Below, piece after piece: positions 37,266-46,675 of a stretch of 64,000 nucleotides of DNA. Every line of letters starts with the position of its first letter. The stretch's first letter is position 1. The translations under genes were made by a program, and so were the position numbers. The notes beneath the pieces are model-generated. The model was given only the letters and a program-made list of their open reading frames with translations, did not search any database and had not been told where the DNA came from. Source of the stretch: an uncultured Collinsella sp. (GTDB lineage: Bacteria; Actinomycetota; Coriobacteriia; Coriobacteriales; Coriobacteriaceae); NCBI GenBank assembly GCA_900541055.1, contig UQHZ01000009.1, positions 1-64,000 on the forward strand. Reading direction: 5' to 3'.

Positions 37266-37763
37266 TCACGAAAAGCGATGTCTGAGCGCTTCAACCACGT
37301 TGGGTGGGACAAACGTCGATACATCGCTCCCAAGCGACGCAATCTGGCGTACCACCGAGCTCGAGATGTAACCGTACTGCGGAGCACTCATGACAAAGAT
37401 GGACTCCAGCTCGCTATCCAGGCGATAATTGAGGTCGGCCTGCTGCAGCTCGTACTCAAAGTCGGTCATAGCGCGCAGGCCCTTGACCACGGCCCCCGCC
37501 CCCTGCTCACGTGCGAAGTCGACCAAGAGGCCGGTAAAGGGCAGGACCTCGACGCCGTCGATATTACCGAGCGCCTCGCGGGCCAGCGCCACGCGCTCAT
37601 CGAGCATAAACGTGGTGCCCACACCGTTTTTACCCTGCGACTCTGCAACAGCGACGATCACGCTGGGAAAGATGCGGCGGGCGCGGCGGATCACATCGAT
37701 ATGGCCAAACGTGATGGGATCGAAGGTGCCCGGGACGATCACGCGATTGATGGTGTCATTCAT
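37266..37763 (-). CDS. coaD: Phosphopantetheine adenylyltransferase
   Basis: Fourth step of coenzyme A synthesis: 4'-phosphopantetheine plus ATP gives dephospho-CoA. The 165 residues include the nucleotidyltransferase motif GTFDPITFGHIDVI, KGLRAMTDFEYE and the C-terminal YGYISSSVVRQIA. ATG 37763 has CAGGAGGG upstream and overlaps the rsmD stop by 8 bases. A much longer open frame extending into rsmD is rejected. Confidence 0.96.
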   Translation of the reverse strand: MNDTINRVIVPGTFDPITFGHIDVIRRARRIFPSVIVAVAESQGKNGVGTTFMLDERVALAREALGNIDGVEVLPFTGLLVDFAREQGAGAVVKGLRAMTDFEYELQQADLNYRLDSELESIFVMSAPQYGYISSSVVRQIASLGSDVSTFVPPNVVEALRHRFS

Positions 37764-38412
37764 GGGCGCCCTCCTGAAACGTCGTGGCATCGTTGTTGTC
37801 AGCATCGGTGCCGGCGCTATCGCCCTCACCGTCGTCATCGCCGACCCAACGAAGCAGGTCGACCGAGGTAATACCGTAGCGCTTCTCACGTACAGTCTCA
37901 AAGCCTGCCGGATGCGCGCCCGCATCGGCGGCGGCATGCTCAAACAGGGCGTAAGCGCCAGACGCAAGCATACCCTGCTGAGCCAGGTCCTGCAGCAGCT
38001 CCTCGACCGGCTCGGCACCAAAAGCATAGGGCGGGTCGAGCAGGACCAGATCAAAAGGGCCGCCCGGCACACGACCGCGCGAGGCACTCGCCAGCATGTC
38101 GCCCGTGACCACGCGCCAACGCGCGCGGTCACGGCAGAGCGACTCGATATTCTTGGTAATGAGCCGCGCGGTGTTGCGATCGATCTCAAACGTCGTGAGC
38201 GAGCGGGCCCCACGAGAGAGCATCTCGATACCTAGGGCACCGGAGCCACCAAAGGCGTCCAGCACACGGACCTCGTCCAAATCGAAATCGAATGCCGACA
38301 TGACCATAGATGCGCACGCCTCGCGCACGCGATCAGTCGTGGGGCGGGTGACATCGCGACCACGGGGCTCCTCGATCTTACGACCGCGCCATTCGCCGCC
38401 GATGATTCTCAT
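37756..38412 (-). CDS. rsmD: 16S rRNA (guanine966-N2)-methyltransferase RsmD
   Basis: Methylates G966 of 16S rRNA. The 218-residue Rossmann-fold enzyme has the opening MRIIGGEWRGRKIEEP, the SAM motif VLDAFGGSGALGIEMLSRG and the catalytic LLDPPYAFG. An acidic tail of about 30 residues ends it. The ATG overlaps the recG stop as ATGA, and its stop overlaps coaD, matching the usual recG-rsmD-coaD order. Confidence 0.95.
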   Translation of the reverse strand: MRIIGGEWRGRKIEEPRGRDVTRPTTDRVREACASMVMSAFDFDLDEVRVLDAFGGSGALGIEMLSRGARSLTTFEIDRNTARLITKNIESLCRDRARWRVVTGDMLASASRGRVPGGPFDLVLLDPPYAFGAEPVEELLQDLAQQGMLASGAYALFEHAAADAGAHPAGFETVREKRYGITSVDLLRWVGDDDGEGDSAGTDADNNDATTFQEGAHE

Positions 38413-40586
38413 CCTCCGCTGACCTCCTTAAAAATGTGTCGATATCGCATGGCGACCGCATCGCGCAGGGGGCGCGTCGCCACGGAGTCAAGGGTGCAAG
38501 CATACCGCAAGAGCTCGACCGCGTCCAAATGGGCCCACTCGATTAGTTCCTCGTCGGCATCCAGGTCGACAAAGCGCAGGGTCACACCGCCATGCTGACG
38601 GTAGCCCAGGATTTCGCCCTCGTGACGCAGACGCAGGTCCATCTGGGCGAGCGTAAAGCCATCCGCGGTTTTTTCGAGCGATCGCAGGCGATCTTGTGCC
38701 GCCGAGGCGCCGCCATTGCCCTTGGAGTGCGTCATGACCAGGCACGTGCCCGACACGCTGCCGCGGCCCACGCGACCGCGTAGCTGATGCAGCGCCGCCA
38801 AGCCAAACCGCTCACCATTCTCGATGACCATGACGGTGGCGTTGGGCACGTCGACGCCCACCTCGACCACCGTAGTCGAGACGAGCACGTCAATCTCGCC
38901 ACGCTTAAAGGCATCGATAACCTGGTCCTTCTCCCCCGCTGGCATACGGCCGTGAAGGCGTTCGATGGCAAGACCCGGCAACGCCAGACGCAGGCGATCG
39001 AGCTCGGTCGCCGTATCGTGCAGCGGCACAGGCACGGTCACGCGGCCCTCGTCGTCGCGGGCGATACCGGGCACGTCTTCAAGCTCATCGGCCGAGTCAC
39101 TCGGCTCCACGAGCGGGCAAATCACGTAGGCCTGCTGACCCTTTTCATGCGCCTCGCGGATGGCTCCATAGGCGAGGTCACGGCTCGACTCGGTGAGTAC
39201 GCTTGTCGTCACGCCAGCGCCAGGGACGGGCCGATGGCGGATGATGCTCGTGTCCAGATCGCCGTAGACCGAAAGCGCCAGCGTACGCGGGATGGGCGTT
39301 GCCGTCATAACGAGCAGATCGGCACCGGGGCCCTTCGCGCGCAGGGCGTTGCGTTGGCCGACGCCAAACCGGTGCTGCTCGTCGATGACGACAAGCGACA
39401 GATGATTGAACGCAACGTTATCCGAAAGCATCGCGTGGGTTCCAAAGAGGACGTCGAGCTCGCCCGATTCAAGCTGGGCATGGATCTGCTCGCGCTCTGA
39501 GGCCGGCGTGGCACCCGTCAGAAGCGCCCAGGACATGCCCGCCTGCGAGAGCAGAGGGCCGGTCTTATCGGCATATTGGCGCGCCAACACGCCCGTGGGC
39601 GCCATAACGCAGGCCTGCGTACCGCTATCGGCAGCCACAGCCAGAGCGCAGGCGGCAACGGCGGTCTTACCGGTACCGACATCGCCCAGCAGCAGGCGGT
39701 TCATCACGCGCCCACCATCGCACATATCGCGCAGGATATCTTGGAACGCGGTCTCCTGCTCGTCGCTCAGCGAAAACGGCAGGGCTTGCTTAAGCGCGGC
39801 CAGGTGCTCGCCCGCGGTGTGGGCATAGGGAACCACATCGACCAGGCCGCCGTCGTTGCGCAGGCGCAGCGCCAGCTGCAGGTAGAGGCACTCCTCGTAG
39901 GCCAGGCGACGACGCGCGATGTCGCGCTCTGCCATACTCGATGGAAAATGGATTGAACGCAGCGCGCGGGCATTGCTCATCAGGCTGCGCTTAACGCGCA
40001 GCGGTGCCGGAATGGGATCAAAGGGATTGCCGACGACCTCGATCGCGCCGCTTACGATGCGGCGCATCCACGCCTGGCTCACGCCGTCACTCACGTAATG
40101 GACCGGCAGGATAGTGCCCGCGGCACGCCCTTCCTCGAGCTTTTCAAAGTGCGGCGAGGCCATCTGCTTAAAACCGTAGGCAAACTCAACCTTGCCCATC
40201 ACGGCCAGGCGGTCGCCCTGCTTAAGCTGCTGGGCAATCCAGGGCTGGCGGAAAAAGGCGACCTGCAGCACGCCCGTCTCGTCAACGAGTGAGACCTCAG
40301 TCACCTGCATGCGCGGACGCGGCTGCTTTTGGACGATACGGTCGACCGTGGCGATGATGGTGCACACGGTACCGATGGGCGCCATCTCGATAGACCAAGA
40401 ACGGGTAAAGTCGAGGTATCGATGAGGGATATGGAGAAGGAGGTCCCCCACCGTCTGAATTCCCAGACGGCGAAGGGCCTCCTCACGTTTACCCGAAACA
40501 TATTTGAGCCGCGCGATATCCTCGTCGAGCGCATTGCTCTGGGCAAAGCGCTCCGAGACGCGCGGCACGGAGCACAGCTCGGACAT
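38409..40586 (-). CDS. recG: ATP-dependent DNA helicase RecG
   Basis: Reverses stalled forks and migrates branched DNA. The 725 residues comprise an N-terminal wedge/OB-fold domain (about 1-240; VQVTEVSLVDETGVLQV-like segment VTEVSLVDETGVLQVAFF), Walker A GDVGTGKTAVAA, the DEQH box VVIDEQHRFG, TATPIPRTL and the C-terminal motifs STTVVEVGVDVPNA and QLRGRVGRG. ATG 40586 is 10 bases after the fakA stop. It is co-transcribed with fakA and rsmD. Confidence 0.96.
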   Translation of the reverse strand: MSELCSVPRVSERFAQSNALDEDIARLKYVSGKREEALRRLGIQTVGDLLLHIPHRYLDFTRSWSIEMAPIGTVCTIIATVDRIVQKQPRPRMQVTEVSLVDETGVLQVAFFRQPWIAQQLKQGDRLAVMGKVEFAYGFKQMASPHFEKLEEGRAAGTILPVHYVSDGVSQAWMRRIVSGAIEVVGNPFDPIPAPLRVKRSLMSNARALRSIHFPSSMAERDIARRRLAYEECLYLQLALRLRNDGGLVDVVPYAHTAGEHLAALKQALPFSLSDEQETAFQDILRDMCDGGRVMNRLLLGDVGTGKTAVAACALAVAADSGTQACVMAPTGVLARQYADKTGPLLSQAGMSWALLTGATPASEREQIHAQLESGELDVLFGTHAMLSDNVAFNHLSLVVIDEQHRFGVGQRNALRAKGPGADLLVMTATPIPRTLALSVYGDLDTSIIRHRPVPGAGVTTSVLTESSRDLAYGAIREAHEKGQQAYVICPLVEPSDSADELEDVPGIARDDEGRVTVPVPLHDTATELDRLRLALPGLAIERLHGRMPAGEKDQVIDAFKRGEIDVLVSTTVVEVGVDVPNATVMVIENGERFGLAALHQLRGRVGRGSVSGTCLVMTHSKGNGGASAAQDRLRSLEKTADGFTLAQMDLRLRHEGEILGYRQHGGVTLRFVDLDADEELIEWAHLDAVELLRYACTLDSVATRPLRDAVAMRYRHIFKEVSGG

Positions 40587-40596
40587 GGGCAGTTGC

Positions 40597-42258
40597 CTAC
40601 TCGATCGAGAAGATCACGGGATAGAGCGGCTGCTCGCCACGATGGGCGTCGATCTCCAGATCGGGCTGAGCCTCCTCGATGGCGTCGACGATCTCCTGGA
40701 AGGCCTCATCGGACAGCTCCTCACCGGCCAGAATCGTCAGCGCGTCGCCCTCCTCTTCCTCCTGCATGCGGTTGATGCAGTCGAGCGTAACCTGCTTCAC
40801 GTCGGAGCCGACCACGTCGATGGAGCCGGCGATGATACCCATGACGTCACCGGAATGAATCGGCGAGCCATCAGATGCGCTGGAGTCGCGCACGGCGCGG
40901 GTGACCTCGCCATCGCGAACCTCGCTGATGGCGTCGACCATGGCGGCGACGGCGTCCTCTAGCTCGGAATCGGGCAGGACCGCGAACAGCGCGGAGAACG
41001 CCTGCGGAACGGTCTTGGTGGGAACAACGGCAACCTTCTTGTCCGTGCAGGCAGAAGCGGCAGCCTCGGCAGCCATGCGGATGTTGCCGTTATTGGGCAG
41101 GACGATGACCGAGGTCGCGTTGACCTGGTCCACCGCGCCCAGCAGGTCGGCGGTCGAGGGATTCATAGTCTGGCCACCGGAGACGACCACGTCGACGCCA
41201 AGGGACTTGAGGATGTCAGCCTCGCCGGAACCGGCGGCAACGGCGACAAAGCCCAGCGCCTTGGCGGGCTCGGCGGCCTTTTCCTGATCCTCGTGGATCT
41301 TGGCGGTACGGTCGTGGGCCTCCATCTCCATGTTGTGGATAAAGACCTCATAGATCTGACCGAGCTGCAGCATGTGCTCGAGCACCAGGTTGGGGGTGTT
41401 GGAGTGCACATGGATCTTGTAGTCGGGATAGGCGCCCACGAGCAGCTCGCAGTCGCCCATGGAACCCAGGAACTTAAGGCACTCGTCCTCGTCAAACGGG
41501 GCGTCGGCCTTAAACAGGAACTCGTTGCAGTAACGGAACTCCGATCCCTCCCAGTCGTCGTTGGCCTCGATCTCAACGCGACCGAGGGCCGCATCGCGGG
41601 CAGAGCCGGCGGAATCAAACGTAGCGGAGAAATCCTCGACCACGGTGCTGCGACCAAGAGCGGCAGCCACAAAGTTCTCGAGGAAGATGGCAAAGCCAAA
41701 GGCGCCGGAGTCGACCACGCCGTTCTCCTTCAAAACGGGCAGCAGGTCGGGCGTGCGGGCGACGGACTGATACGCCTCGACGACAATGGCGTCGAGCGCG
41801 TCCTCGGCCGAGAACTTCTTCTTCTCGCACTCGTCGGCCTTGGTCGAGACATCGCGCAGCACCGTGAGGATCGTGCCCTCGATGGGCTTGCGGACGGCCT
41901 GGAAAGCGACCTTGACGGCACGACGGAACGCATAGGCGATATTGGCGGACGTGAGGGGCTCGTCGGCAGAGATAAGGCCCTCGGCCACGCCGCGCAGAAT
42001 CTGCGACGTGATAACGCCAGAGTTACCGCGGGCACCCATCAGGGAGCCGTGGGTGATGGCGCCGGCGATGGCTTCCATGTCGGCGTCGGCAGGAAGGGCG
42101 GAGAGCTCCTTAGTCACCGAGGCAAGCGTGAGCGACATGTTGGTACCGGTGTCGCCGTCGGGTACGGGGAAGACGTTGAGCTTGTTGATCTCCTCGGCCT
42201 TGTCGGAAACGGCAGCCGCAGCGATCGGAAAACAGGTGCGAATGGTCTTTGCAATCAT
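40597..42258 (-). CDS. fakA: DAK2-domain fatty acid kinase subunit FakA-like (YloV)
   Basis: ATP-binding subunit that, with a FakB lipid-binding protein, phosphorylates exogenous fatty acids. The 553 residues contain the DhaL-type motif NVFPVPDGDTGTNM near residue 28 and GARGNSGVITSQILRG near 75, followed by the FakA middle and C-terminal domains (VVVSGGQTMNPSTADLL, VIVLPNNGNI). It follows gls24 by 27 bases, the usual yloU-yloV pair. PlsX, which uses the acyl-phosphate product, is in this same window at 34795. No fakB is visible here. Confidence 0.93.
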   Translation of the reverse strand: MIAKTIRTCFPIAAAAVSDKAEEINKLNVFPVPDGDTGTNMSLTLASVTKELSALPADADMEAIAGAITHGSLMGARGNSGVITSQILRGVAEGLISADEPLTSANIAYAFRRAVKVAFQAVRKPIEGTILTVLRDVSTKADECEKKKFSAEDALDAIVVEAYQSVARTPDLLPVLKENGVVDSGAFGFAIFLENFVAAALGRSTVVEDFSATFDSAGSARDAALGRVEIEANDDWEGSEFRYCNEFLFKADAPFDEDECLKFLGSMGDCELLVGAYPDYKIHVHSNTPNLVLEHMLQLGQIYEVFIHNMEMEAHDRTAKIHEDQEKAAEPAKALGFVAVAAGSGEADILKSLGVDVVVSGGQTMNPSTADLLGAVDQVNATSVIVLPNNGNIRMAAEAAASACTDKKVAVVPTKTVPQAFSALFAVLPDSELEDAVAAMVDAISEVRDGEVTRAVRDSSASDGSPIHSGDVMGIIAGSIDVVGSDVKQVTLDCINRMQEEEEGDALTILAGEELSDEAFQEIVDAIEEAQPDLEIDAHRGEQPLYPVIFSIE

Positions 42259-42285
42259 GGGTATTTGAATCTCCGTTTTCGGATG

Positions 42286-42642
42286 CTAGTTCAGACGGCT
42301 CTTGAGCGCGTCGATATGGATGCCGATCTTAAGGCTGGCGGGATCGATCTGGGCGATCTCCTGCAGAGTGAAGGCAACGGAGCTCGAAAGATTGTGGCAG
42401 ACGGACTTCATGTTGACGCCGTTCTCGAGCACGACGTGAAGATCGACCGTAAGGCCGTTCTCGTCGGCGGAGACAAGCACGCCCTTGCGGAGGCGCTGAC
42501 CGGCAAGCAGGCGCACGCTCTCGGCGCCCTGGAGCTGCTCAGCCATACCGACAACGCCATAGCACGTCATCGCGGCATAACCGGCAATATCGGCAATAAC
42601 GTCGTTCGAGACGCTCAGGCTGCCGTTAATGGTCTCAGACAC
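42286..42642 (-). CDS. Asp23/Gls24 family envelope stress protein (YloU)
   Basis: A 118-residue Asp23/Gls24 protein; relatives are tied to envelope stress or to membrane lipid handling next to FakA. The segment GSLSVSNDVIADIAGYAAM and DLHVVLENGVNMKSVCHNL fit the fold. The start is a GTG at 42642 with AAAAGGAG six bases upstream; an ATG-initiated longer frame has no ribosome site. It heads the gls24-fakA-recG-rsmD-coaD run. Confidence 0.9.
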   Translation of the reverse strand: MSETINGSLSVSNDVIADIAGYAAMTCYGVVGMAEQLQGAESVRLLAGQRLRKGVLVSADENGLTVDLHVVLENGVNMKSVCHNLSSSVAFTLQEIAQIDPASLKIGIHIDALKSRLN

Positions 42643-42801
42643 AAGAATCTCCTTTTCTTGGTGCTCGCGGCACCATGTCGTGGGAGCAATCATTGCATTA
42701 TTCTACAACGACCGCGCCATGTTGAGGTGGCGGGCCTCGGGATTACATCCTCGACACGAAATGTTGATACGGTAACGTTCGCGAACGGCGATCGCGGCAT
42801 G

Positions 42802-42830
42802 AAAAAACCCGCCGCATAAGCGACGGGTTT
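42802..42830 (-). terminator. Terminator of tRNA-Asn
   Basis: On the minus strand AAACCCG and CGGGTTT, with three inner pairs beyond one mismatch and a 4-base loop, are followed by TTTTTT (the T run begins within the stem). It lies 8 bases after the CCA end of the tRNA. Confidence 0.85.
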
Positions 42831-42837
42831 TACAACC

Positions 42838-42912
42838 TGGCTCCCCGGGTAGGACTCGAACCTACAACAGCGCGGTTAACAGCCGCGTGCTCTACCATTG
42901 AGCTACCGAGGA
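42838..42912 (-). tRNA. tRNA-Asn (anticodon GTT)
   Basis: The minus strand from 42912 reads TCCTCGGTAGCTCAATGG and folds as a cloverleaf: acceptor TCCTCGG with CCGGGGA, D loop AGCTCAATGGTAGAGC, anticodon loop CTGTTAACC with GTT, and a T arm with GGTTCGAGTCC. The discriminator is G, and CCA is encoded (complement of 42838-42840). A consensus promoter and a terminator flank it, so it is a single-gene unit. Confidence 0.97.
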
Positions 42913-42942
42913 ATAGGTGCGTGCTCTCAAGCAACGAAGTTT

Positions 42943-42970
42943 ATTATACGGACGAATCAGCTCAGGGCAA
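42943..42970 (-). promoter_or_regulatory. Promoter of tRNA-Asn
   Basis: The minus strand shows TTGCCC (42965-42970), a 16-base spacer and a perfect TATAAT (42943-42948), about 30 bases before the mature tRNA 5' end. Confidence 0.75.
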
Positions 42971-43002
42971 GAACTTTTTTAAGAAATTTTCCGACCTAAT
43001 CA

Positions 43003-43046
43003 TTGGGGACGTTCTTAAACGACTAGTCATTCAAGAACGTCCCCAA
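43003..43046. repeat. Inverted repeat with GGGGACGT core
   Basis: TTGGGGACGTTCTT (43003-43016) and its exact complement (43033-43046) enclose a 16-base loop that contains ACTAGT. It lies between the rpoD terminator and the tRNA-Asn promoter. CATTGGGGACGT is shared with the palindrome at 22801. Confidence 0.85.
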
Positions 43047-43056
43047 CGACTACATG

Positions 43057-43089
43057 AAAGCGCCCCCAAGCGAATGTGCTTGAGGGCGC
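43057..43089 (-). terminator. Terminator after rpoD
   Basis: A 12-bp stem with one mismatch (43060-43071 with 43078-43089) and a 6-base loop lies 12 bases past the rpoD stop and is followed by a short TTT on the minus strand. Confidence 0.72.
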
Positions 43090-43100
43090 CTCTTGCTTGA

Positions 43101-44450
43101 CTAACTTTCGATATAGTCCTTGAGCTTGCTGCTGCGGCTCGGGTGGCGGAGCTTGGCCAGGGTCTTGGACTCGATCTGGCGGATGCGCTCGCGCGTGACA
43201 CCAAACTCGCGGCCGACTTCCTCGAGCGTACGGGGATGTCCGTCGACAAGGCCAAAGCGCAGCTCGATAACCTTGCGCTCACGATCGGCAAGCGAGTCGA
43301 GCACCTGCGTGAGCTGCTCCTGCAGCATGGAGAAGCTGGCCGCATCGGGCGGAACGATGGCCTGGGAGTCCTCGATGAAGTCGCCCAGCTGAGAATCCTC
43401 TTCCTCGCCGATGGGGGTCTCGAGCGACACGGGCTCCTGCGAGATCTTCTGGATCTCGCGGACGCGGTCGGCGCTCATGTCCATCTCGGCACCGATCTCC
43501 TCGGGGGTCGGGTCGCGGCCCAGGTCCTGAAGGAGCTGACGCTGCACGCGGACGAGCTTGTTGATGGTCTCGACCATGTGCACGGGAATACGGATGGTAC
43601 GGGCCTGGTCGGCGATAGCGCGCGTGATGGCCTGACGGATCCACCACGTGGCGTACGTGGAGAACTTAAAGCCCTTCTGGTAGTCGAACTTCTCGACGGC
43701 GCGAATCAGACCGAGGTTGCCCTCCTGGATCAGGTCCAGGAACAGCATGCCGCGGCCGACATAGCGCTTGGCGATGGAGACGACCAGACGCAGGTTTGCG
43801 CTGATGAGCGCCTGCTTGGCTTCGAGGCCCACGTTCTCAATGCGTGTAAGACGACGCATCTCGGCACGCGTGAGTTCGAGCTCACCAGCATCGGCAGCCT
43901 CGAGCTTCTCGGTGGCCTCGAGACCGGCCTCGATCTTCATGGCCAGATCGACCTCTTCGGAGGCGGTCAGCAGGTCGACCTTGCCGATCTCCTTGAGGTA
44001 CATACGGACCGGATCGCCGGTCAGCATCACCGTGGAGGCATCGATGCCGCGCACGCGCGAACGCGAACGGGACGTGCGCACGGTGCGCTTCTTCTTGCTC
44101 TTGGAAGAACCCATCTCGGCGTCGGCCTGGCGGGCCATCTTGAGCTCGTGATCGTCGAGCGAGCCGGAATCGTGCTCGTCGTCGTCATCGAAATCGTCGG
44201 TATCAGAATCGGTATCGTCATCGTCGACGTCCATGGGGGCGTCGTCGTTTCCGCTCGCGGAGATAATCTGGATGCCGCTGTTGCGCAGCGCGGAATACAC
44301 CGCGTTGAGCTGCTCATCAGTAACATCGATATCCTTCAGGGCGACCTGAATCTCGTCCTCGGTTACCGAAGTCCTGTTTGAGCCGTTGCCCATGAGCTTT
44401 GCAACGTAGGATTCCAGCCCAGTACCCGTGCTCTCACTCTTATTTGGCAC
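43101..44450 (-). CDS. rpoD: Primary RNA polymerase sigma factor RpoD (SigA)
   Basis: The housekeeping sigma factor. The 449-residue form starts at GTG 44450, which has AGGGAG five bases upstream; an ATG five codons earlier lacks a ribosome site. Region 1.1-like helices are followed by a strongly acidic Asp-rich insert (about residues 75-105) and a basic Ser/Arg stretch, then DPVRMYLKEIGKVDLL (1.2), NLRLVVSIAKRYVGRG and IQEGNLGLIRAVEKFD (2), TYATWWIRQAITRAIADQ (2.3-2.4) and the region 4 HTH VTRERIRQIESKTLAKL. It is the last gene of the rimP super-operon, after dnaG. Confidence 0.96.
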   Translation of the reverse strand: MPNKSESTGTGLESYVAKLMGNGSNRTSVTEDEIQVALKDIDVTDEQLNAVYSALRNSGIQIISASGNDDAPMDVDDDDTDSDTDDFDDDDEHDSGSLDDHELKMARQADAEMGSSKSKKKRTVRTSRSRSRVRGIDASTVMLTGDPVRMYLKEIGKVDLLTASEEVDLAMKIEAGLEATEKLEAADAGELELTRAEMRRLTRIENVGLEAKQALISANLRLVVSIAKRYVGRGMLFLDLIQEGNLGLIRAVEKFDYQKGFKFSTYATWWIRQAITRAIADQARTIRIPVHMVETINKLVRVQRQLLQDLGRDPTPEEIGAEMDMSADRVREIQKISQEPVSLETPIGEEEDSQLGDFIEDSQAIVPPDAASFSMLQEQLTQVLDSLADRERKVIELRFGLVDGHPRTLEEVGREFGVTRERIRQIESKTLAKLRHPSRSSKLKDYIES

Positions 44451-44560
44451 AGATTCTCCCTTCATAGTCCACAGGACTCATTACTTTAGCACACACATTG
44501 ACGTCTATACCCAAAATTCAGACTGGATATAGGCACGAATACGCTGGTTGACCACAACAT

Positions 44561-46675
44561 CTAGGCCTGTTCGGCGTCCGCGGTCTCCAAACCGATCAAA
44601 CGGAACGGGTCTGCCACGCCGCCGATCGACTTTTGGAGCTCGCGCTGGCGCTGAGAATCTTGCATCGCCTGCATCGTCAGCACACGGCGCGCCTCATCGT
44701 CGAGCGACCGGTCCTGGCGAAGCTTGGCCTGTGCGGCGCGCATGCGGCGCTTGATGGTGTAGAGCTCAAGGGTATCAAGCATAAACACGATGTTCGTCTC
44801 GGTGGGGTGCTTGCTCGTCGACGAAATGCGCCCGGCGCTGACAAGCGACGCTGCCTCGGGACACACCGCGCGCGCCGCATCCATGCACGCCGTGGGGTCG
44901 GTGCCCGGCGGCGTCGCGAGCACGGCCCACGCGATGGACTCGTGGCGCGGATCCACCCACTCGATCGAGCAGATGCGGTCGGCATACGTGCGGAACAGGT
45001 CGGGGTAGCTCGTGAGCATCGTCAGCAGCTCGCGCTCCCCCGCCAAAGACTTTCGTTCCAGGTCGGTCAGCACGATCGGCATCGTCGATGCCGCAGACAC
45101 GTCCGTTGCATCGGCAACCGGCGCCGCGCCATCCACACCAACCGGCACATCGATCGGCGGCATATCGTCGACGACCTCGACCGGCGCGGCCCCGTAGGCC
45201 TCGAGCGGCACATAGTCGTACGGCTCTTCCTCGACCGGTGCGGACACCGGCGGCGTCGCTCCCGACGCCCAAGCACCGCGAGACGCCTCCCGCGAACCAG
45301 ACGCCCGACCGCCCGCGCTGCCTGCGCGCTCGGCCTGCGCCCGCTGGCGCTCGTAGTTCTGCTCGCGACGACGCTCGGCATCCTCACGCTTGGCAACATC
45401 GCGAAACACGCGTCCCGAGCTCGAACGCACCGTCTCCAAGTCCAAACCCAACAAGTCGGCAATCTGGATAAAGTACGTATCGATCATATAGCTATCGCGC
45501 AGCGGATAGATAAGCGTCAGCGCATCCTCGAGCGCCTTGGCACGACCGCCCGGCGTGGTAATGTCACTCGACTCCTGCAGTGAGCGGTACACAAAGTCCA
45601 TGAGGGGCTCGGCGGCATCGATGCGCGCCTGCAGCGCCTCGCCACCATGCGCGGTGATGAACTCCATGGGGTCGTTGCCGTCGGGAAGCACCACGCAGCG
45701 CAGGTCCATCGAATCCTGCTCGATAAACTGAATCGCGCGGCGTGCAGCCTTTTGACCGGCGGCATCACCGTCGAACATATACACGATGCGCTTGGCAAAA
45801 CGGGTGAGCGTCTTTACGTGATGTTCCGTCAGCGCCGTGCCCAGCGTGGCGACGACGTTTTTAATCCCCGCCTCCCAGCAGGCGATGCAGTCGGTATATC
45901 CCTCCACCACGATGGCGGTATCCTGCGCGACGATAAACTCCTTAGCCCAGTTAAAGCCGTAGAGGTTTCGCTTTTTATGGAACACGCTCGTCTCGGCGGT
46001 GTTGAGGTACTTCGGCTGGCCGTCGCCCATAATGCGCCCGCCAAAGGCGATGTTATGACCCTGCTCGTCAAAGATGGGAAACATCACGCGGTCGTAAAAA
46101 CGATCGGCAAGCTGCCCGCGCCCACGGCTCACGGCCACGTTGGCGTCGACCATCTCCTGCGGGGTAAAGCCCGCCTGCGAAAGATGCGACACCAGCGCGT
46201 TGCGACCCGGCGCAAAGCCCAGGCAGTAGCGGCGGCAGACGTCGCCGCCCATGCCGCGGCTGGCGAAATACTCGCGCGGACGGCTGTCCTTACCGCGCAT
46301 GAGCATGGTGTGGTAGAACTGGGCGGTCTCGGCGCACAGGTCATAGATGCGGGCACGCTTGGTGCCGTGCTCGCGATAGGCGCCGGTATCGTGCAGCTCA
46401 ATGCCGGCACGGTCGGCCAGGTAGCGAATCGACTCGGGAAAGCTCAGGTTCTCGCGCTTCATGATGTAGGTGAAGACGTCGCCGCCCTCACCACAGCCAA
46501 AGCAGTGCCACACCTGCGTGGCGGGGATAATATGAAATGACGGGGTCTTTTCGCCATGGAAGGGGCAGCAACCCCAAAACTCATGGCCACGGGGCTTGAG
46601 CTCAACCGTTTCCTGCACGATGGCAACCAGGTCGGACGCAGCGCGCACCTGGTCTTTTTCCTCATCGCTAATCAC
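44561..46675 (-). CDS. dnaG: DNA primase DnaG
   Basis: Makes RNA primers at the replication fork. The 704 residues have a CHC2 zinc finger (CCPFHGEKTPSF and HCFGCGEGGD), the catalytic core with VVEGYTDCIACWEAG (TOPRIM) and FDGDAAGQKAARRA, then a long linker rich in Arg, Ala, Pro and acids (about residues 420-540) and a C-terminal helicase-binding domain. The start is GTG at 46675, overlapping the ribF stop by 8 bases. It lies before rpoD as in the classic macromolecular synthesis operon, here joined to the nusA-infB operon. Confidence 0.95.
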   Translation of the reverse strand: MISDEEKDQVRAASDLVAIVQETVELKPRGHEFWGCCPFHGEKTPSFHIIPATQVWHCFGCGEGGDVFTYIMKRENLSFPESIRYLADRAGIELHDTGAYREHGTKRARIYDLCAETAQFYHTMLMRGKDSRPREYFASRGMGGDVCRRYCLGFAPGRNALVSHLSQAGFTPQEMVDANVAVSRGRGQLADRFYDRVMFPIFDEQGHNIAFGGRIMGDGQPKYLNTAETSVFHKKRNLYGFNWAKEFIVAQDTAIVVEGYTDCIACWEAGIKNVVATLGTALTEHHVKTLTRFAKRIVYMFDGDAAGQKAARRAIQFIEQDSMDLRCVVLPDGNDPMEFITAHGGEALQARIDAAEPLMDFVYRSLQESSDITTPGGRAKALEDALTLIYPLRDSYMIDTYFIQIADLLGLDLETVRSSSGRVFRDVAKREDAERRREQNYERQRAQAERAGSAGGRASGSREASRGAWASGATPPVSAPVEEEPYDYVPLEAYGAAPVEVVDDMPPIDVPVGVDGAAPVADATDVSAASTMPIVLTDLERKSLAGERELLTMLTSYPDLFRTYADRICSIEWVDPRHESIAWAVLATPPGTDPTACMDAARAVCPEAASLVSAGRISSTSKHPTETNIVFMLDTLELYTIKRRMRAAQAKLRQDRSLDDEARRVLTMQAMQDSQRQRELQKSIGGVADPFRLIGLETADAEQA

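Noticed and set aside
42838..42912. tRNA-Asn as an integration site
   Set aside because: No integrase gene and no repeated copy of the tRNA 3' end is seen nearby; the flanks are ordinary housekeeping genes.
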